In this document: one piece after another, positions 54,776 through 64,000 of the stretch
Numbering within the stretch: the first letter of the stretch is position 1
Layout: each line of letters starts with the position of its first letter
Assembly: GCA_933228675.1 (NCBI GenBank)
Contig: OW121743.1
Span: 51,254,656-51,318,655, forward strand
DNA from: Stomorhina lunata
Lineage: Eukaryota > Arthropoda > Insecta > Diptera > Rhiniidae
Direction: 5' to 3'
Length of the DNA stretch: 64,000 bases
The notes under the pieces: generated by a model
Database searches by the model: none
What the model saw: the letters and a program-made list of their open reading frames with translations, nothing else
What the model was told of the DNA's origin: nothing
Position numbers and translations under genes: made by a program

Positions 54776-56944
54776 GATGTTTCTCAACCAGCCACGAAAC
54801 GTTTAACTTTTTTATACGAAAAAGGTCGTTGGGCTGAGCTCAACGAATTTTTTAGGCATTTTAACTGGAAGCTTTGTTTTCTTGACAATAATGTCAGTGC
54901 CTCGGCTGAAATGGTGTCTAATGTTATTAAGCTGGGAATGAAAATGTTCATCCCAGCGAAAAATATTTCGATTAAACCAAAATTAAAAACTTGGTTTAAT
55001 CAGACGTGCAAACATGCAGTCAGATCCCGTGAGGTTGCTTTCAGTAACTGGCGTAATAACCAAAATCCAGTTACTGATTTGCAGCGCAAACAGGCAAGGC
55101 GTACGTGTGCCAAAGTATTAAGGCGTGAAAAGGCTCTGTACGAGCAACGCCTTCGTACTAAAATTCTTGCTGCTCCTCGGGGCAGCAAGAATTTCTGGTC
55201 ATTCGTTAAAAGAGTCAAGAATAATGCTAGTTCTTCAATTTCTTTTCTTTTAAAGGATGGTCAGACATTCACAGACCCGGTTGATAAAGCTAACCTTTTA
55301 GCTGAATTATTTGCAAGCAATTCTCGCTTGCCGGAAAGCACTCAACCTCTGCCCGAGCTCGAAAGAGTATCTGTAACTATGCCAAAGATATTCTTTCGCG
55401 CTCGTGCTGTAAAACGGGTTTTAGCGGATCTCAATATAAATAAGTCTCCAGGGCCAGATGGCATTCCAGCACTGGTCTTGAAGCAGTGCTCTTCGACGCT
55501 TGCGCGTCCATTAGCTAACCTTTTCAGCACCTTGTACCATGCCGGTACATTTCCTCGGTGCTGGAAGGTTGCTAATGTTACGCCAATCCCTAAAAAGGGT
55601 GAGGCTAACAACCCTGAAAATTACCGCCCAATTGCAATTTGTTCTGCACTCTCCAAAGTTTTGGAGAGTATGGTTAACCATCTTGTTAAATATCTTGAGT
55701 CTAACAACCTACTAAGCGACCGCCAGTATGGGTTCCGTAGGGGACTCTCTACGGGAGATCTGCTAGCCTTCCTATCGGAAAAATGGTGTCAATCAATACA
55801 CCGTTTTGGCGAAAGTAAAGTTGTGGCTCTAGATATTTCCAAGGCGTTTGATAGAGTGTGGCACGGAGCACTTCTATCAAAACTTATTGCCTTTGGTGTC
55901 GGTACTAACTTCTCTCGGTTTATATCGAGCTTCCTCAGAGATCGCACTATACGAGTTGTTATAGATGGGTTCTCTTCAAACGAGTTCAAGATTAATTCAG
56001 GGGTACCGCAAGGCTCTGTTCTTTCTCCTACTCTATTTCTAATCTTTATAAATGACCTTCTACGTCAAACTTCCAACCCTATCTACTCTTTTGCAGATGA
56101 TAGTAACATTTGCCATTCATTTTCATTCAATCGTAGGCCAAGCCTCCTCGAGGTGGACGCTATGAGACAAAACATGAATGAATCATTAAACCGCGATTTA
56201 GAAACAATTTCGGAATGGGGTCGTGCGAATAGAGTTGATTTTAATGCGCGGAAAACTCAATGTTGTATGCTTACGCATAAACGCACGGCAAACCATGTTA
56301 CTTCATCTGTATTAATGGGTGGTGTACATATTGAGGAATCAGATGCTCTTGATGTTCTAGGCACGAGAATTCAATGTGATGTCCGTTGGTCAAAGCATAT
56401 CTTTCATGTGTCAAGAGATACTTCATGTGTCAAGAGATACTTCACTTCATCTGATCTCCTTACTATTTACACCACCTACATCCGACCGAAAATGGAATAC
56501 AACTCTCATGTATGGGCCGGTGCTTCAAAGTCTATTTTGGAGCTTCTCGACCGAGTGCAGGAGAGGGCGAAAGTGCTCATCGGTGACAGTAGGGTATCCA
56601 ACTCTATTGATTCACTTGAGCACCGTCGCAATGTGGGTTGTGTCACACTGTTCTATCGTTACTACTTTGGAATTTGCTCTAACGAAATCAGGGAACTTGT
56701 TCCCGAAACTCGGACATTTTTACGCAATACACGTCATTCTGCTAGAGCTCATTCCTTTGTGGTCGATTGGCCGGTAGACCGAACAACACACTACAGAGAA
56801 AATTCGTTCTTTAGCCGTACAGTTCGTATGTGGAATTCTCTCCCCGCAGAAGTTTTCCCTGCCAGTTGCAATATAGGTAAATTCAAATCAAATGCCCACA
56901 AACACTACTCCATCTATCCTCCTTCCCATAACCTATTTTCCTAG
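54776..56944 (+). CDS. CR1/L2-like LINE ORF2: reverse transcriptase (endonuclease missing)
   Basis: The open frame begins at 54641 in the tandem repeat, but homology starts near residue 46 (SQPATKRLTF), so the upstream codons are fortuitous and the endonuclease domain is lost. Reverse-transcriptase motifs (numbering from 54641): KSPGPDGIPALVLK (268-281), LDISKAFDRVWH with the catalytic aspartate (397-408), NSGVPQGSVLSP (452-463) and FADDSN (484-489). The C-terminal domain follows (YIRPKMEYNSHVWAGA, LEHRRNVGC, SFFSRTVRMWNSLP). A 19-bp tandem duplication at about 56408-56447 (TGTGTCAAGAGATACTTCA twice) has replaced part of the thumb region without breaking the frame. 3' sequence ends in an A-rich tail at 57009. 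Confidence 0.85.
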   Translation, partial: DVSQPATKRLTFLYEKGRWAELNEFFRHFNWKLCFLDNNVSASAEMVSNVIKLGMKMFIPAKNISIKPKLKTWFNQTCKHAVRSREVAFSNWRNNQNPVTDLQRKQARRTCAKVLRREKALYEQRLRTKILAAPRGSKNFWSFVKRVKNNASSSISFLLKDGQTFTDPVDKANLLAELFASNSRLPESTQPLPELERVSVTMPKIFFRARAVKRVLADLNINKSPGPDGIPALVLKQCSSTLARPLANLFSTLYHAGTFPRCWKVANVTPIPKKGEANNPENYRPIAICSALSKVLESMVNHLVKYLESNNLLSDRQYGFRRGLSTGDLLAFLSEKWCQSIHRFGESKVVALDISKAFDRVWHGALLSKLIAFGVGTNFSRFISSFLRDRTIRVVIDGFSSNEFKINSGVPQGSVLSPTLFLIFINDLLRQTSNPIYSFADDSNICHSFSFNRRPSLLEVDAMRQNMNESLNRDLETISEWGRANRVDFNARKTQCCMLTHKRTANHVTSSVLMGGVHIEESDALDVLGTRIQCDVRWSKHIFHVSRDTSCVKRYFTSSDLLTIYTTYIRPKMEYNSHVWAGASKSILELLDRVQERAKVLIGDSRVSNSIDSLEHRRNVGCVTLFYRYYFGICSNEIRELVPETRTFLRNTRHSARAHSFVVDWPVDRTTHYRENSFFSRTVRMWNSLPAEVFPASCNIGKFKSNAHKHYSIYPPSHNLFS

Positions 56945-57009
56945 TTCCAACACAATGCATCGCATAAGTAGGGGTCATCCCCTGAGTGCTGGTCCTAAAT
57001 TAAAAAAAA
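56945..57009 (+). mobile_element. 3' end of the CR1/L2-like LINE
   Basis: Short 3' untranslated region ending GCTGGTCCTAAATTAAAAAA, the probable 3' terminus of the element. Confidence 0.6.
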
Positions 57010-57568
57010 GAGTGGGTTAACAAAAGTAGCAAAAAACTATTTTCACCCTTTTTTACCCACTATCGGACATAGTTTCAAAAAAGTACCAAACACCTGTCCG
57101 CTTATTTTCATAGCTGTTTAAAACGTAATTTTAATTTTGGTTCTATACCTATTACTTTAGGAGATATAACGTTTTCGATTTTTTCCCCTTTTTACCCGTT
57201 TTTACACTCTTAGAGGCAAAGGTTCCAAAAGTCCTTTCTTCTTCTACCTATACATCAAAAAAGGTACCCACTGTCAAAATTTTATCAAAATCGTTAGAGC
57301 CGTTTTCGAGATAGCCATTCTATATATATATATATATATATAGAAACAATTATTGCTCGTTTAAGAATATAAGATAAATCGAAAAATATATAGTATATCA
57401 TTTGAAAAATATTTTCATTAGCTTTTTGATACCAAAAATGTTAATGACAGATATAAACTTCTAAACTTATGCAGTATAAATCTTGAAATTTTTAAATCCC
57501 ATAACTCTCAAACTATAAGAAATCACACCAAAATCTTTCTGTAAGAATTTTTTGATTTAGACTTACTA
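57010..57568. repeat. dispersed-repeat sequence with (TA)n
   Basis: Contains TTTTACCCACTATCGGACAT and CCCCTTTTTACCCG blocks related to the sequence just before the LINE (about 54700-54760), which suggests that the LINE inserted into this repeat. A TATATA microsatellite lies at about 57320-57342. No gene. Confidence 0.5.
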
Positions 57569-58863
57569 TCAGGTATCGGGTGTTTTTTATTGAGGTATAG
57601 AACTTTAAGTTGGCATCACTTTTTTAACTGGCGGCCATTTTGTCAGCTGTCAAGTGATTAATATTTAGTTTGGTTTGCCATTTCATCATGAACAGGTTGA
57701 CAAAAGAACAACGCTTGCAAATCGTGCAAATTTATTTCGAAAATAATGGTTCAGTTCGCGAAGTTTACCGCAAGCTCCGTCCATTTTATGGTCGACATAA
57801 TCGTCCATCAGAGCAATTAATTCGGTTAACCATGAATCGTTTTCGCACTACGTTTACTCTATGTGATAATACGCATCCGCAGCGACGTCGAACAGTGCGC
57901 ACCGAAGAAACAATTGCCGCTGTAGAGCAAAGTGTTGAAGAGGACCCGAATGAATCGATTCGCCACCGTGCACAGCAATTGGAGCTTTGTCCATCAACTT
58001 TATGGAAGATTTTGCGCAAAGATCTTGGCTTGCGACCTTACAAGATCCAGCTTGTGCGAGAATTAAAGCCGCGAGACCATGAAATACGTCGTGATTTTGG
58101 TGTATGGGCCGAAAATGAGATTGATCTCGATGCTGATTTTCATCGCAAAATTTTGTTCAGTGATGAGGCTCATTTTTGGTTGAATGGCTACGTCAACAAG
58201 CAAAATTGCCGCATTTGGAGTGAAGAGAATCCACATGAGACCCTTGAGACGCCATTACATCCACAAAAACAGACTGTTTGGTATGCTCTATGGGCTGGTG
58301 GAGTCATTGGGCCATACTTCTTCCGAAATAATGCTGGAGAGTCAGTTACCATAAATGGAGACCGGTATAGAGCCATGATAACCGACTATTTTGTTCCCCA
58401 ATTGTGGTTCCAACAAGACGGCGCTACATGCCACACAGCGCACGTCACAATTGATTTATTGAAGGAAACATTCGATGAGCGCATAATTTCGCGGAATGGA
58501 CCTGTCAATTGGCCACCAAGATCGTGCGATTTGACACCACTGGATTATTTTCTTTGGGGATATGTGAAGTCGCTCGTCTACGCCAACAAACCAGAAACGT
58601 TAGGGGACTTGGAAGCCAACATTCGTAGCGTTATTGCCAACATACGGCCCCATATGCTCGAAAAGGTAGTTGAAAATTGGACCTGTAGAATTGGCTTTAT
58701 TCGAGCCAGCCGCGGCGGCCACATGCCCGAAATCATATTTAAACATTAATGGCATAAAATTATCCTTCCAATAAAGCCAAATTGATGGACATTAAAACGA
58801 TTTTCTTGTGTTTTATTTCAATTCGAAGTTCTATACCTCTAAAAAAAACAAGGAAATCGCTGA
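57569..58863 (+). mobile_element. complete Tc1/mariner-type transposon (DD41D)
   Basis: 1295 bp bounded by TA duplicates (57567-57568, 58864-58865) with imperfect inverted ends of about 40 bp. Both begin TCAG and share GAGGTATAGAACTT at the inner side. Carries one intact transposase gene. Confidence 0.85.
57688..58749 (+). CDS. mariner-like transposase, DD41D
   Basis: 353 residues from the ATG at 57688 (MNRLTKEQRL). The N-terminus has two helix-turn-helix-like segments (about 10-60 and 75-115). The catalytic triad is D159 in FSDEAHFW, D244 in FQQDGATCHTA and D286 in LTPLDYFLWG, with 41 residues between the last two. The protein cuts the element ends and inserts it at TA. The frame is complete (ends MPEIIFKH), but the stretch between FVPQL and WFQQD seems several residues shorter than in relatives I know, so activity is uncertain. 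The element ends lie 119 bp upstream and 114 bp downstream. Confidence 0.92.
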   Translation: MNRLTKEQRLQIVQIYFENNGSVREVYRKLRPFYGRHNRPSEQLIRLTMNRFRTTFTLCDNTHPQRRRTVRTEETIAAVEQSVEEDPNESIRHRAQQLELCPSTLWKILRKDLGLRPYKIQLVRELKPRDHEIRRDFGVWAENEIDLDADFHRKILFSDEAHFWLNGYVNKQNCRIWSEENPHETLETPLHPQKQTVWYALWAGGVIGPYFFRNNAGESVTINGDRYRAMITDYFVPQLWFQQDGATCHTAHVTIDLLKETFDERIISRNGPVNWPPRSCDLTPLDYFLWGYVKSLVYANKPETLGDLEANIRSVIANIRPHMLEKVVENWTCRIGFIRASRGGHMPEIIFKH

Positions 58864-58865
58864 TA

Positions 58866-59934
58866 TCGGAGGTTAATTACCTCCGAAAAGTTATTATAAA
58901 TTATATAAAAATAAGCATTGTTAAAGAGTTTTTAACTAGAAGATAACTTCATAAAGTTTTATTGGTATTATTTTCATTGTTAACTACATGGGAACAATGT
59001 CAAAACATTCCCTGGAACTGTCACTTTTTGGACCTAGACTTTAAGGTTACTTCAATGTACTTCGCATAGTTTACGAAAACAGTTTCAGGTTTCAACTGAT
59101 TCTTTTAGAACAGCGAAGTTATGTTAGAAAATATTAACATTCAAATGTATTTTTTTCTGAGGCGTTAAGAATCTCTGGCTCTAAATATCATAACTTTACT
59201 GCGGGGTATTTATGACAGTGTTAGTAAGGAAAAAATCAACAAAAACTTTTTTCTATTATTAATGTGAATATAAAAGAGCGCTAAAAACTCCAAAGTGTGA
59301 CAACAGATTGTTAGGGAATTAAAACATAACATTTTTTTCTGGCGCCGCAATATGGTTTTGTTTGTTTAATTGAAAGTTGGCAGATACTCGTATATTAACG
59401 CAGATACTAGTAGCTGATTGGTTACTTCTCATTCTTCCTGAGTGGCGACGCTATTATAGAATTTTTAATGAAAAGAAAACTGGATTTAAAAGGCATATCA
59501 TACAAAGTATAGCAACTAAATTTTATGCAAGGCTTATTAGAATATAATACTTATGTATATCTACTACCATTTCAGCCGTGATTCCATTTTCTAATTTATG
59601 ATTTTAGTAATATTGAGTTGTCAAAAGTTTTGTAGCACTTGTTTGTTTATTTGTTTAAAAAAATCCTTGTTTTTTTCGCAAACGGAAAGGGAAACGACTG
59701 ACAGTATTTGCTGTTTTTTTTTTCAAATGTGTTCAAGTGTTGTTTTAAACACTTTATGTTTGGTTTTTGTTAACAATTTTTCACATATTTACATATGTAG
59801 AAAAAATATTTACCTTATTTTAATTATGCATGTTTTGTTATTCTAATTTAGACATACACGAGTTTTTTCATTTCATTAAAAATTTCTCGTAGTATTTAAA
59901 TTAAACTACTATAAACATTTTTTAACGAAAATTT
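58866..59934. other. intergenic, no feature seen
   Basis: A/T-rich, with low-quality open frames only (for example 59598-59846). Confidence 0.4.
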
Positions 59935-62680
59935 TTCTATAGAAAAAATTTTTTAACGAAAATTTTTCTATAGAAAAATTTTTTAACGAAAATTTTTCTA
60001 TAGAAAAAATTTTTTTAACGAAAATTTTTCTATAGAAAAAATTTTTTAACGAAAATTTTTCTATAGAAAAAATTTTTTAACGAAAACTTTTCTATAGAAA
60101 AAATTTTTTAACGAAAATTTTTCTATAGAAAAAATTTTTTAACAAAAATTTTTCTATAGAAAAAATATTTTAACGAAAATTTTTCTATAGAAAAAATTTT
60201 TTAACGAAAATTTTTCTATAGAAAAAATTTTTTAACGAAAATTTTTCTATAGAAAAAATTTTTTAACGAAAATTTTTCTATAGAAAAAATTTTTTAACGA
60301 AAATTTTTCTATAGAAAAAATTTTTTAACGAAAATTTTTCTATAGAAAAAATTTTTTAACGAAAATTTTTCTATAGAAAAAATTTTTTAACGAAAATTTT
60401 TCTATAGAAAAAATTTTTTAACGAAAATTTTTCTATAGAAAAAATTTTTTAACGAAAATTTTTCTATAGAAAAAATTTTTTTTAACGAAAATTTTTCTAT
60501 AGAAAAAATTTTTTAACGAAAATTTTTCTATAGAAAAAATTTTTTAACGAAAATTTTTCTATAGAAAAAATTTTTTAACGAAAACTTTTCTATAGAAAAA
60601 ATTTTTTAACGAAAATTTTTCTATAGAAAAAATTTTTTAACGAAAATTTTTCTATAGAAAAATTTTTTAACGAAAATTTTTCTATAGAAAAAATTTTTTT
60701 TAACGAAAATTTTTCTATAGAAAAAATTTTTTAACGAAAACTTTTCTATAGAAAAAATTTTTTAACGAAAATTTTTCTATAGAAAAAATTTTTTAACAAA
60801 AATTTTTCTATAGAAAAAATATTTTAACGAAAATTTTTCTATAGAAAAAATTTTTTAACGAAAATTTTTCTATAGAAAAAATTTTTTAACGAAAATTTTT
60901 CTATAGAAAAAATTTTTTAACGAAAATTTTTCTATAGAAAAAATTTTTTAACGAAAATTTTTCTATAGAAAAAATTTTTTAACGAAAATTTTTCTATAGA
61001 AAAAATTTTTTAACGAAAATTTTTCTATAGAAAAAATTTTTTAACGAAAATTTTTCTATAGAAAAAATTTTTTTTAACGAAAATTTTTCTATAGAAAAAA
61101 TTTTTTTTAACGAAAATTTTTCTATAGAAAAAATTTTTTTTAACGAAAATTTTTCTATAGAAAAAATTTTTTTTAACGAAAATTTTTCTATAGAAAAAAT
61201 TTTTTAACGAAAATTTTTCTATAGAAAAAATTTTTTAAGGAAAGCTTTTCTATAGAAAAAATTTTTTAACGAAAATTTTTCTATAGAAAAAATTTTTTAA
61301 CGAAAATTTTTCTATAGAAAAAATTTTTTAACAAAAATTTTTCTATAGAAAAAATATTTTAACGAAAATTTTTCTATAGAAAAAATTTTTTAACGAAAAT
61401 TTTTCTATAGAAAAATTTTTTTAACGAATTAAAAATTTTTTTAACGAAAATTTTTCTATAGAAAAAATTTTTTTAACGAAAATTTTTCTACAGAAAAATT
61501 TTTTTAACCAAAATTTTTCTATAGAAAAATTTTTTTAACGAAAATTTTTCTATAGAAAAATTTTTTTAACGAAAAATTTTCTATAGAAAAATTTTTTTAA
61601 CGAAAATTTTTCTATAGAAAAATTTTTTTAACGAAAATTTTTCTATAGAAAAATTTTTTTAACGAAAATTTTTCTATAGAAAAATTTTTTTAACGAAAAT
61701 TTTTCTATAGAAAAAATTTTTTAACGAAAATTTTTCTATAGAAAAATTTTTTTAACGAAAATTTTTCTATAGAAAAATTTTTTTAACGAAAATTTTTCTA
61801 TAGAAAAATTTTTTCTATAGAAAAATTTTTCTATAGAAAAATTTTTTTTAACGAAAATTTTTCTATAGAAAAATTTTTTTAACGAAAATTTTTCTATAGA
61901 AAAATTTTTTTAACGAAAATTTTTCTATAGAAAAATTTTTTTAACGAAAATTTTTCTATAGAAAAATTTTTTTAACGAAAATTTTTCTATAGAAAAATTT
62001 TTTTAACGAAAATTTTTCTATAGAAAAATTTTTTTAACGAAAATTTTTCTATAGAAAAATTTTTTTAACGAAAATTTTTCTATAGAAAAATTTTTTTAAC
62101 GAAAATTTTTCTATAGAAAAATTTTTTTAACGAAAATTTTTCTATAGAAAAATTTTTTTAACGAAAATTTTTCTATAGAAAAATTTTTTTAACGAAAATT
62201 TTTCTATAGAAAAATTTTTTTAACGAAAATTTTTCTATAGAAAAATTTTCTTAACGAAAATTTTTCTATAGAAAAATTTTCTTAACGAAAATTTTTTTAC
62301 GAAAATTTTTTAACGAAAATTTTTCTATAGAAAAAATTGTTTAACGAAAATTTTTCTATAGAAAAAATTTTTTAACGAAAATTTTTCTATAGAAAAAATT
62401 TTTTAACGAAAATTTTTCTATAGAAAAAATTTTTTAACGAAAATTTTTCTATAGAAAAAATTTTTTAACGAAAATTTTTCTATAGAAAAAATTTTTTAAC
62501 GAAAATTTTTCTATAGAAAAAATTTTTTTAACGAAAATTTTTCTATAGAAAAAATTTTTTAACGAAAATTTTTCTATAGAAAAAATTTTTAACGAAAATT
62601 TTTCTATAGAAAAAATTTTTTAACGAAAATTTTTCTATAGAAAAAATTTTTTAGCGAAAATTTTTCTTTAAAAAATTTAT
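59935..62680. repeat. 31-bp CTATAG satellite (AACGAAAATTTTT type)
   Basis: About 88 units of 31 bp (AACGAAAATTTTTCTATAGA plus a run of A and T), each with the palindrome TTTTTCTATAGAAAAA. Variant units (AACAAAAATTT next to AAAATATTTT) recur at 60141, 60795 and 61330, showing block duplications of about 654 and 535 bp. T-tract length shifts from 6 to 7-8 in sub-blocks. Confidence 0.95.
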
Positions 62681-63491
62681 ACTGTCCAAATGATAACCAA
62701 TTTATATAATAACAGATGTTGATATACCTAATGGTCTTGGGCTTTGGGATCTTTTATAACATCTTAATTAAATTCAAGTTCTAAAAATTAACTCTTTGCC
62801 ACCTGATATTACCATAATCTATCATAGCAATATTTAACTTTATAAAAAAAATAGTAAAAATTTCGTTTAAAAAACTTAATAATTACAATTTACAATTTAA
62901 AATTGTTCAAATTTATACTATTTAGTTGAGCCATCTTAACAAGGGTAGCTCTCTTTCATACATCCATCAACCCCTTAAGATGATTGATTTGCGTTTTTAC
63001 ACCCTGATTTTTCCACTGAAACATTTTACCAACACTTAACTTGTAAACAACCTTTAAAAACTTAATTACAACGAGAGTTTTACTTTAAAATAAAAATGTT
63101 TCTATCCCTTAAAAAGGATTTAAAAAAAGTCTAACATATGATAAATGCTTTTAAGCTCATGAGCTAATGTTTGAAATACAGTGAACACTTAGTTCTTAAT
63201 TTCTATTCAAATTATTAACAACCACAACATTCACCATCGGCGCTAAGCCTACAGCAATAACACGCTGTCGATGCTAAAGAAGTAAAATTTGATGTAGAAC
63301 AAAAAGCTTAGAATAGTGCGTCTAAATAATAACAAATGGCGCAACTTCACTGTTGCATAACCTAATTTATATAAACAATATACATACATTGTATAGGCAG
63401 TATTTGATTGAGTGTTACTTCTCTTAAAAATTATTAACCCACAGAATTTGTTGCTTTCTGAAATTATTAATGGCTAGGTAGTGTTTTGTGG
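62681..63491. other. intergenic, no feature seen
   Basis: A/T-rich unique sequence. No coding or RNA signal found. Confidence 0.4.
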
Positions 63492-63796
63492 GTGATGTAG
63501 GGGATGTTGGATCCCAAGCAACGGTTCTGGGGTGGTCTATCCCTCATCTCAACTGTGGACACTGACCTCCTCGTATTAGCTGGTTAGCTACCTTAACACC
63601 CGCTAAAGTAGTGAGCTAAGAAGTGTCGCGAGTTCTCCCATTAAAACTATAAAAATATGGGTCATGATGTCGGGCTAGTAGTTCGTTGGAAAGATCAAGT
63701 ATAAAAAAATCTTTCAAAGCTTGGCTTGCGAAATTATAGAATGCTCGGCCTTTGACCTTAACAGGTTGTAAATATAGGCCATTTAAGTAAGTAAGA
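63492..63796 (+). mobile_element. short RTE-derived element, internally deleted
   Basis: Same family as 9229-9679: GATGTAGGGGATGTTGGAT at the start, AACAGGTTGTAAATATAGGC near the end. The central part, including the ATTAAAACGGCCCC block, is missing. Confidence 0.65.
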
Positions 63797-63799
63797 AGT

Positions 63800-64000
63800 T
63801 TCAGAGGCCTTGTGTACAGCTTAGCTAATTCCTGACGGAATTTACATGCTGAGTGGGGAGTCGAGTTCTTGACATGTGTCCTTAATCTGTCCCTGACTAG
63901 CCTTATTATACCCGGCGTCTGGAAAGGGGGTAGGCAGCACAACCACAGAATTAAAAGCTGCCAAACCCCAGCCCCAAGAACAGGAATCAAATATCCTTCC
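63800..64000 (+). pseudogene. Loa-like reverse transcriptase fragment running off the window
   Basis: The plus strand reads GVEFLTCVLNLSLTSLIIPG then VWKGGR, early RT sequence homologous to the minus-strand fragment at 21840-22215. The long minus-strand open frame here is its shadow. Cut by the window end. Confidence 0.65.

Noticed and set aside
63616..63990. 124-codon minus-strand open frame at the window end
   Set aside because: The opposite strand carries clear reverse-transcriptase sequence, so this frame is its antisense shadow.

Overview
The window is nuclear DNA of a higher fly, most likely a calyptrate (blowfly, house fly or stable fly type). The evidence is the close match of two host genes to Drosophila proteins, very high A+T, short introns with GT/AG splice sites, and a dipteran mobile-element set (BEL/Pao, Loa/Bilbo-like and RTE-like LINEs, Tc1/mariner, short TIR elements). 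Nothing bacterial or viral is free-standing here.

Host genes. Idh3a (mitochondrial NAD-dependent isocitrate dehydrogenase alpha, minus strand, four coding exons, 6279-10965) and RfC4 (clamp-loader subunit, plus strand, three exons, 13759-14894) lie head to head. A third host gene is represented by one long minus-strand exon (41226-42767). It encodes a glutamine-rich nuclear-type protein that I do not recognise, and its 5' exon or exons are not identified.

Repeats. About 14 kb is satellite or minisatellite DNA: 33/35-bp hairpin repeats with higher-order structure and a decayed 29-bp flank (1-4830), A/T-rich CTATAG repeats (11870-12340, 49740-50600, 50930-52700, 59935-62680), an 11-bp repeat of about 280 copies (37802-40884), and about 131-bp repeats at two loci (12830-13480, 53990-54660).

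Mobile elements. The best preserved is a BEL/Pao retroelement (22726-31274). Its 455-bp LTRs appear identical, it has a 5-bp target duplication, and a single 2408-codon frame runs from gag through pol into an envelope-like domain. It sits inside an older Loa-like reverse transcriptase. A CR1/L2-like LINE (about 54780-57009) is followed by a complete DD41D mariner-type element (57569-58863). Pieces of RTE-like and Loa-like LINEs, Tc1 transposases and at least four TIR families fill 15-22, 31-38 and 43-48 kb. Homologous empty sites inside the window prove several of these insertions.

The most notable signals are a hammerhead self-cleaving ribozyme motif at 50766-50811, a near-perfect 170-bp fold-back that carries a degenerate hammerhead-like core (49959-50320), and a 1.3-kb TIR element present twice that carries a tRNA-like segment and a LINE-derived block (33252-34544, 46491-47795).
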